A DNA stretch of 64,000 nt from Treponema sp. (GTDB lineage Bacteria; Spirochaetota; Spirochaetia; Treponematales; Treponemataceae): contig JAGBIY010000011.1 in assembly GCA_017934745.1 (NCBI GenBank), positions 62,001 to 126,000 of the forward strand. The letters are read 5' to 3'. Shown in pieces: positions 61,490 to 64,000 of this stretch; the first letter of the stretch is position 1, and the number at the start of each line of letters is the position of its first letter. A program made the translations under genes and the position numbers. The notes below the pieces were generated by a model. It ran no database searches and was not told where the DNA came from. It worked only from the letters and a program-made list of their open reading frames with translations.

Positions 61490-61933
61490 GACTTAAAAAC
61501 TGTTTTAACACCTGATACTGTTGAGCTTCATCTCAAAGGTAAGACAAAAGAAGAAATTATCGATGAGATGTTGGATATCCTTATCAAGGCTGGAAAAGTA
61601 GCTGACAAAGCTATAGCGCGTGAGTGTGTGCTGGATCGCGAGAGAAAGATGTCAACTGGTATGAAGCACGGCATCGCAATTCCTCACGGAAAAACAGACA
61701 CTGTCGCAGATTTGGTTGCATGTATTGGTATCTCTGACAACCCGGTCTCTTTCGACTCGCTTGATCAGGAGCCTTGCCGCATTTTCATCATGACGCTTTC
61801 GCCTATCAACAAAACTGGGCCTCATCTCCAGTTCTTGGCAGAAGTTTCCCTTCTCTTCAAGAGCGCGGAAAAACGGGCGCAGATTTTGAACACGCAGGAC
61901 AAAGCCGAAGTAATCAAGATATTGACAGAATAG
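61487..61933 (+). CDS. PTS EIIA domain protein (PtsN / fructose type)
   Basis: 148 residues, one EIIA domain. The phosphorylatable His is in KHGIAIPHGKTDT (about 66). Upstream KTKEEIIDEMLDIL and downstream LSPINKTGPHLQFLAEVSLLF match the family. No EIIB/EIIC gene is near. In spirochetes with an incomplete PTS such a protein is thought to be regulatory; that role is inferred. Start at 61487 rather than an in-frame GTG/ATG upstream because of the promoter. Confidence 0.9.
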   Translation: MDLKTVLTPDTVELHLKGKTKEEIIDEMLDILIKAGKVADKAIARECVLDRERKMSTGMKHGIAIPHGKTDTVADLVACIGISDNPVSFDSLDQEPCRIFIMTLSPINKTGPHLQFLAEVSLLFKSAEKRAQILNTQDKAEVIKILTE

Positions 61934-61957
61934 GCTTGCGATTTCCGTCAATTTTGG

Positions 61958-61994
61958 AAAACCTCTGCACTTCATACAAAGCAGGGGTTTTTTG
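61958..61994 (+). terminator. intrinsic terminator after the ptsN-like gene
   Basis: AAAACCTCTGC/GCAGGGGTTTT stem with one G-U pair and a T tail. Confidence 0.8.
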
Positions 61995-62021
61995 ATTTTA
62001 AAGACACACAAGGAAGAACAA

Positions 62022-62444
62022 ATGAAACTTGAAAGACTTTTTGAAGTCAAGGACTCGAAACTCTACAAAATCGGGGAGAATGCCGAATACAAGCCGGAAG
62101 TGCGCGCCGTCAAGTGGAGCGACGTGGAAGGCAACCCGGAGGAATACAACGAGGAATTTCTCGCCAAGCTGAGGGACGAGCTGAAAGCACTGGAGGAAAA
62201 GGGCGGCTTCGTCTTGATTGAGCCGCTCTTCGACAAAAGCGCGGACGCGCAGCAGTTCACGGCGGCGATGAAGCACACCGCAAGGCGCATAAAGGACTGC
62301 GTTTCGGTAATCGGATTCGCCATACCGGAGGAAATTTCGGGAGAAAGCGAAAGGGCGTTTTATATTGAAGAGATGAGCGCGAAGCACAAGCATTATTGCT
62401 TCTTCTCAAAGAAGGCTCTCGGAAGCGACATCGCCGTGTATTAG
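62022..62444 (+). CDS. hypothetical protein
   Basis: 140 residues, cytoplasmic, charged. Alternating pattern (KWSDVEGNPEEYNEEFLAKL, then GGFVLIEPLFD, then CVSVIGFAIPEEI) suggests a small alpha/beta protein. Not recognised. AAGGAAG precedes the ATG at 62022 by 6-7 nt. Confidence 0.6.
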   Translation: MKLERLFEVKDSKLYKIGENAEYKPEVRAVKWSDVEGNPEEYNEEFLAKLRDELKALEEKGGFVLIEPLFDKSADAQQFTAAMKHTARRIKDCVSVIGFAIPEEISGESERAFYIEEMSAKHKHYCFFSKKALGSDIAVY

Positions 62445-62563
62445 TCGTTTTAACAAAAATGGAGATTATGGAGATTTTGCGAAATAACGCAAAGGTTTCA
62501 ATAAAACTTCATTATATTCAAAGATTTGTTGAACAAAGTTCTCATTTGTGAAATGATTGTGGC

Positions 62564-63700
62564 ATGAACTCTTACAAACTGAAATCCCTTCTCGGGACGT
62601 TGTTCTTTTGCGGGCTTTTCCTTGCCCTCTGCTACATCGTCATAAAGTACGTTCCGGGAAAAACAGACTCAGCGAAGATTTGTTCGGAACAGGCGGAATT
62701 CAAATCTTTGCATTCAAAACTTGAGAACCCCAGGCTCTTCCTCACCCAAAAATTCTTGGACGAGAAGAGGCAGGTGTCTGCAACCGAAATTGAAAAAGAC
62801 GAGGCTGAAAAAAAAGCCGACGAAAAAATCGAAATCGCCATCGACTTGGGCGAAGAAGAGCCGGAACCGGATTTTCTTTCGATGCTGCAGACGCCAGAAT
62901 TCAAAGACGGTCTGGCCGCGCTCCTGACGGAAAGCAGGGACGAGCAGATTGAACAGCCCGCGAAAAAGGCGGCGCCGCAAAAGAAAAAGAAAGAAGACTT
63001 CAGCACACTTTCGCTCGCGCAGAATTCGCTTTCCGCCACAGCCTTTGCTGAAACGCTCGGAATGCCGGGCACGCAGATTTTCAATTCGGCAAGCTTCGAA
63101 CTTGCATATTCGAACGCGAAAGTCGACAACAAGGCAGGCTACAACGAGGACTACTCGCCGGTCGAGGACAGCTGCCTGGCACTTTACAGGCAGCAGCAGT
63201 CGCGCCCGGCAGTGGAATGGTTCTTCTCGCACATAACGAACAACAGGGAAGTCGCCCAGGCAATCCTTGAGAACGCCGACAAGAACGGAATATCGCCCAC
63301 CCTCGCCTTCGCGCTCGCATACGTCGAAAGCCGCTACAAGGCCACGGCCGTGAACCACAACGCGAACGAATCTGTCGACAGGGGGCTTTTCCAGCTGAAC
63401 AGCAAGACCTTCCCGAAGCTGACCGAATCGGACTTCTTCAATCCGAGGACAAGCGCGAAATACGGCATGAAGCACCTGCGCTACTGCCTCGACATTGCCG
63501 GCAACGAACTGACCGCGCTCGCAATCTACAACGCCGGAACCTACCGGGTCAAGACGAACAACACACCGGAGCAGACTCTCAAGTACGTCGCGAAAATCTC
63601 GCGCTACAAGAAAAGCCTGGACAGCCAATTCTCCACGGAAGTCCTCGCATTCTACAGCACAGACGCCCGCACAAAAGCCCTCGCCATGCTGACAAACTAA
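62564..63700 (+). CDS. lytic transglycosylase (SLT family)
   Basis: 378 residues. One N-terminal membrane anchor (about 8-28), an acidic linker (about 60-130), then a C-terminal SLT domain (about 215-375). The catalytic Glu lies in AYVESRYKATAVN (about 253); GLFQLNSKT and AIYNAGTYRV follow at the proper distances. It should cleave the glycan backbone of murein from the membrane into the periplasm. Confidence 0.9.
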   Translation: MNSYKLKSLLGTLFFCGLFLALCYIVIKYVPGKTDSAKICSEQAEFKSLHSKLENPRLFLTQKFLDEKRQVSATEIEKDEAEKKADEKIEIAIDLGEEEPEPDFLSMLQTPEFKDGLAALLTESRDEQIEQPAKKAAPQKKKKEDFSTLSLAQNSLSATAFAETLGMPGTQIFNSASFELAYSNAKVDNKAGYNEDYSPVEDSCLALYRQQQSRPAVEWFFSHITNNREVAQAILENADKNGISPTLAFALAYVESRYKATAVNHNANESVDRGLFQLNSKTFPKLTESDFFNPRTSAKYGMKHLRYCLDIAGNELTALAIYNAGTYRVKTNNTPEQTLKYVAKISRYKKSLDSQFSTEVLAFYSTDARTKALAMLTN

Positions 63701-63711
63701 AAAAAGACAGA

Positions 63712-63864
63712 CTCCGTGTTCAGAACGCTGCGCGTTCTGAGTAGTTTCGCCACAATCGCAAAGCTTCTTCAACCAGTGTCGCGAAACTCCGTGTTCAGAA
63801 CGCGCAGCGTTCTGAGTAGTTTCGCTACAATCGCAATATTTTTTTTCCAACCAGTTTCGCGAAA
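63712..63864. repeat. two tandem ~75-bp repeats
   Basis: Units 63712-63786 and 63787-63864, each with a CAGAACG ... CGTTCTG hairpin and a GAGTAGTTTCGC segment; the second copy has GCGCAGC where the first has CTGCGC. They lie between the lytic transglycosylase gene and the last partial gene. Confidence 0.8.
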
Positions 63865-64000
63865 CTACCTCCACCCATCGTATTTTTCGCACTCAAGTAT
63901 CTTCCGCGCGTTCGCGACTCGCTCCTCGGAAGGCGACTCGACATCCTTGAGGGCGTAATCGATTCCCAAATCCTTGTATTTCGTTATCGCAAGCCCGTGG
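63865..64000 (-). CDS. 3' end of a gene running out of the window
   Basis: Minus strand; stop TAG at 63865-63867. The visible 45 codons end ...HGLAITKYKDLGIDYALKD, then a helical KDVESPSEERVANARKILE tail. Codon use fits the core genes, so a real coding region is likely. The family cannot be named from this fragment. Confidence 0.55.
   Translation of the reverse strand, partial: HGLAITKYKDLGIDYALKDVESPSEERVANARKILECEKYDGWR

Overview
The window looks like a chromosomal stretch from a treponeme-like spirochete (family level fairly likely, species unknown). Pointers are an XPB-type helicase with a linked partner gene, a GTP-type PEP carboxykinase, a free-standing PtsN-like EIIA, several Cys-anchored lipoproteins, a Cache chemoreceptor, HD-GYP and EAL c-di-GMP proteins, and a Rex-like repressor. 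The core genes look moderately GC-rich. The edges and the stretches around 38.7-42.0 kb, 47.2-48.2 kb and 50.0-52.1 kb are visibly AT-richer and hold accessory genes. No rRNA, tRNA, CRISPR array or complete insertion sequence was seen.

Layout. 1-9.4 kb: 3' part of a CbbX-type AAA+ gene, pckG, an exported protein, a sugar-binding lipoprotein, a degenerate-GGDEF/EAL protein, a RelB/DinJ-headed coiled-coil protein and an EEP-family lipoprotein. 9.6-18 kb: aspS, a DMT exporter, then a leftward run polA-coaE-SPOR protein-small alarmone synthetase. 18-28.5 kb: a degenerate ApbE-like lipoprotein, a dicarboxylate symporter, an MgtC-like protein, the XPB helicase pair, a leucine-rich repeat protein and a GIY-YIG protein set among repeats. 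28.5-38 kb (leftward): methyltransferase, an ABC importer of the COG2984/4120/1101 type, serA, serC, a DUF2207 protein and rex. 38-42 kb: accessory and decayed genes including a P-loop/Cys-rich cassette and an Rpn-type nuclease. 42-49.5 kb: MATE pump, HD-GYP protein, ilvC, a PLD-zinc-ribbon protein and an Fe-alcohol dehydrogenase. 49.7-54 kb: tandem copies of a mobile-like repeat, an XRE regulator, an AAA ATPase/nuclease-like pair directly downstream of parAB. 54-64 kb: lrgAB, a membrane protein, fabF, a small lipoprotein, a radical SAM protein, a chemoreceptor, ptsN, a lytic transglycosylase and the 3' end of one more gene.

How parts fit together. PEP carboxykinase, serA/serC, ilvC, Fe-ADH, the dicarboxylate symporter and Rex fit a fermentative organism that balances NADH and makes its own amino acids. 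c-di-GMP turnover is represented by two phosphodiesterases (EAL and HD-GYP), and alarmone synthesis by one small synthetase.

Most unusual features: (1) at least six copies of a ~180-bp nested inverted-repeat element whose inner stem changes sequence between copies but stays complementary, and whose tip overlaps the stop codons of rex and fabF; (2) an AAA ATPase/PD-(D/E)XK-like pair behind parAB that could be a defence module; (3) many genes with a good -10 box only 6-9 nt before the ATG and no ribosome-binding site, suggesting leaderless mRNAs; (4) a synonymous-diverged duplicate of the last ten codons of ilvC within a field of seven hairpins; (5) a run of five consecutive palindromes before the Rpn gene. 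All functions are inferred by reading the sequence; no database search was run.
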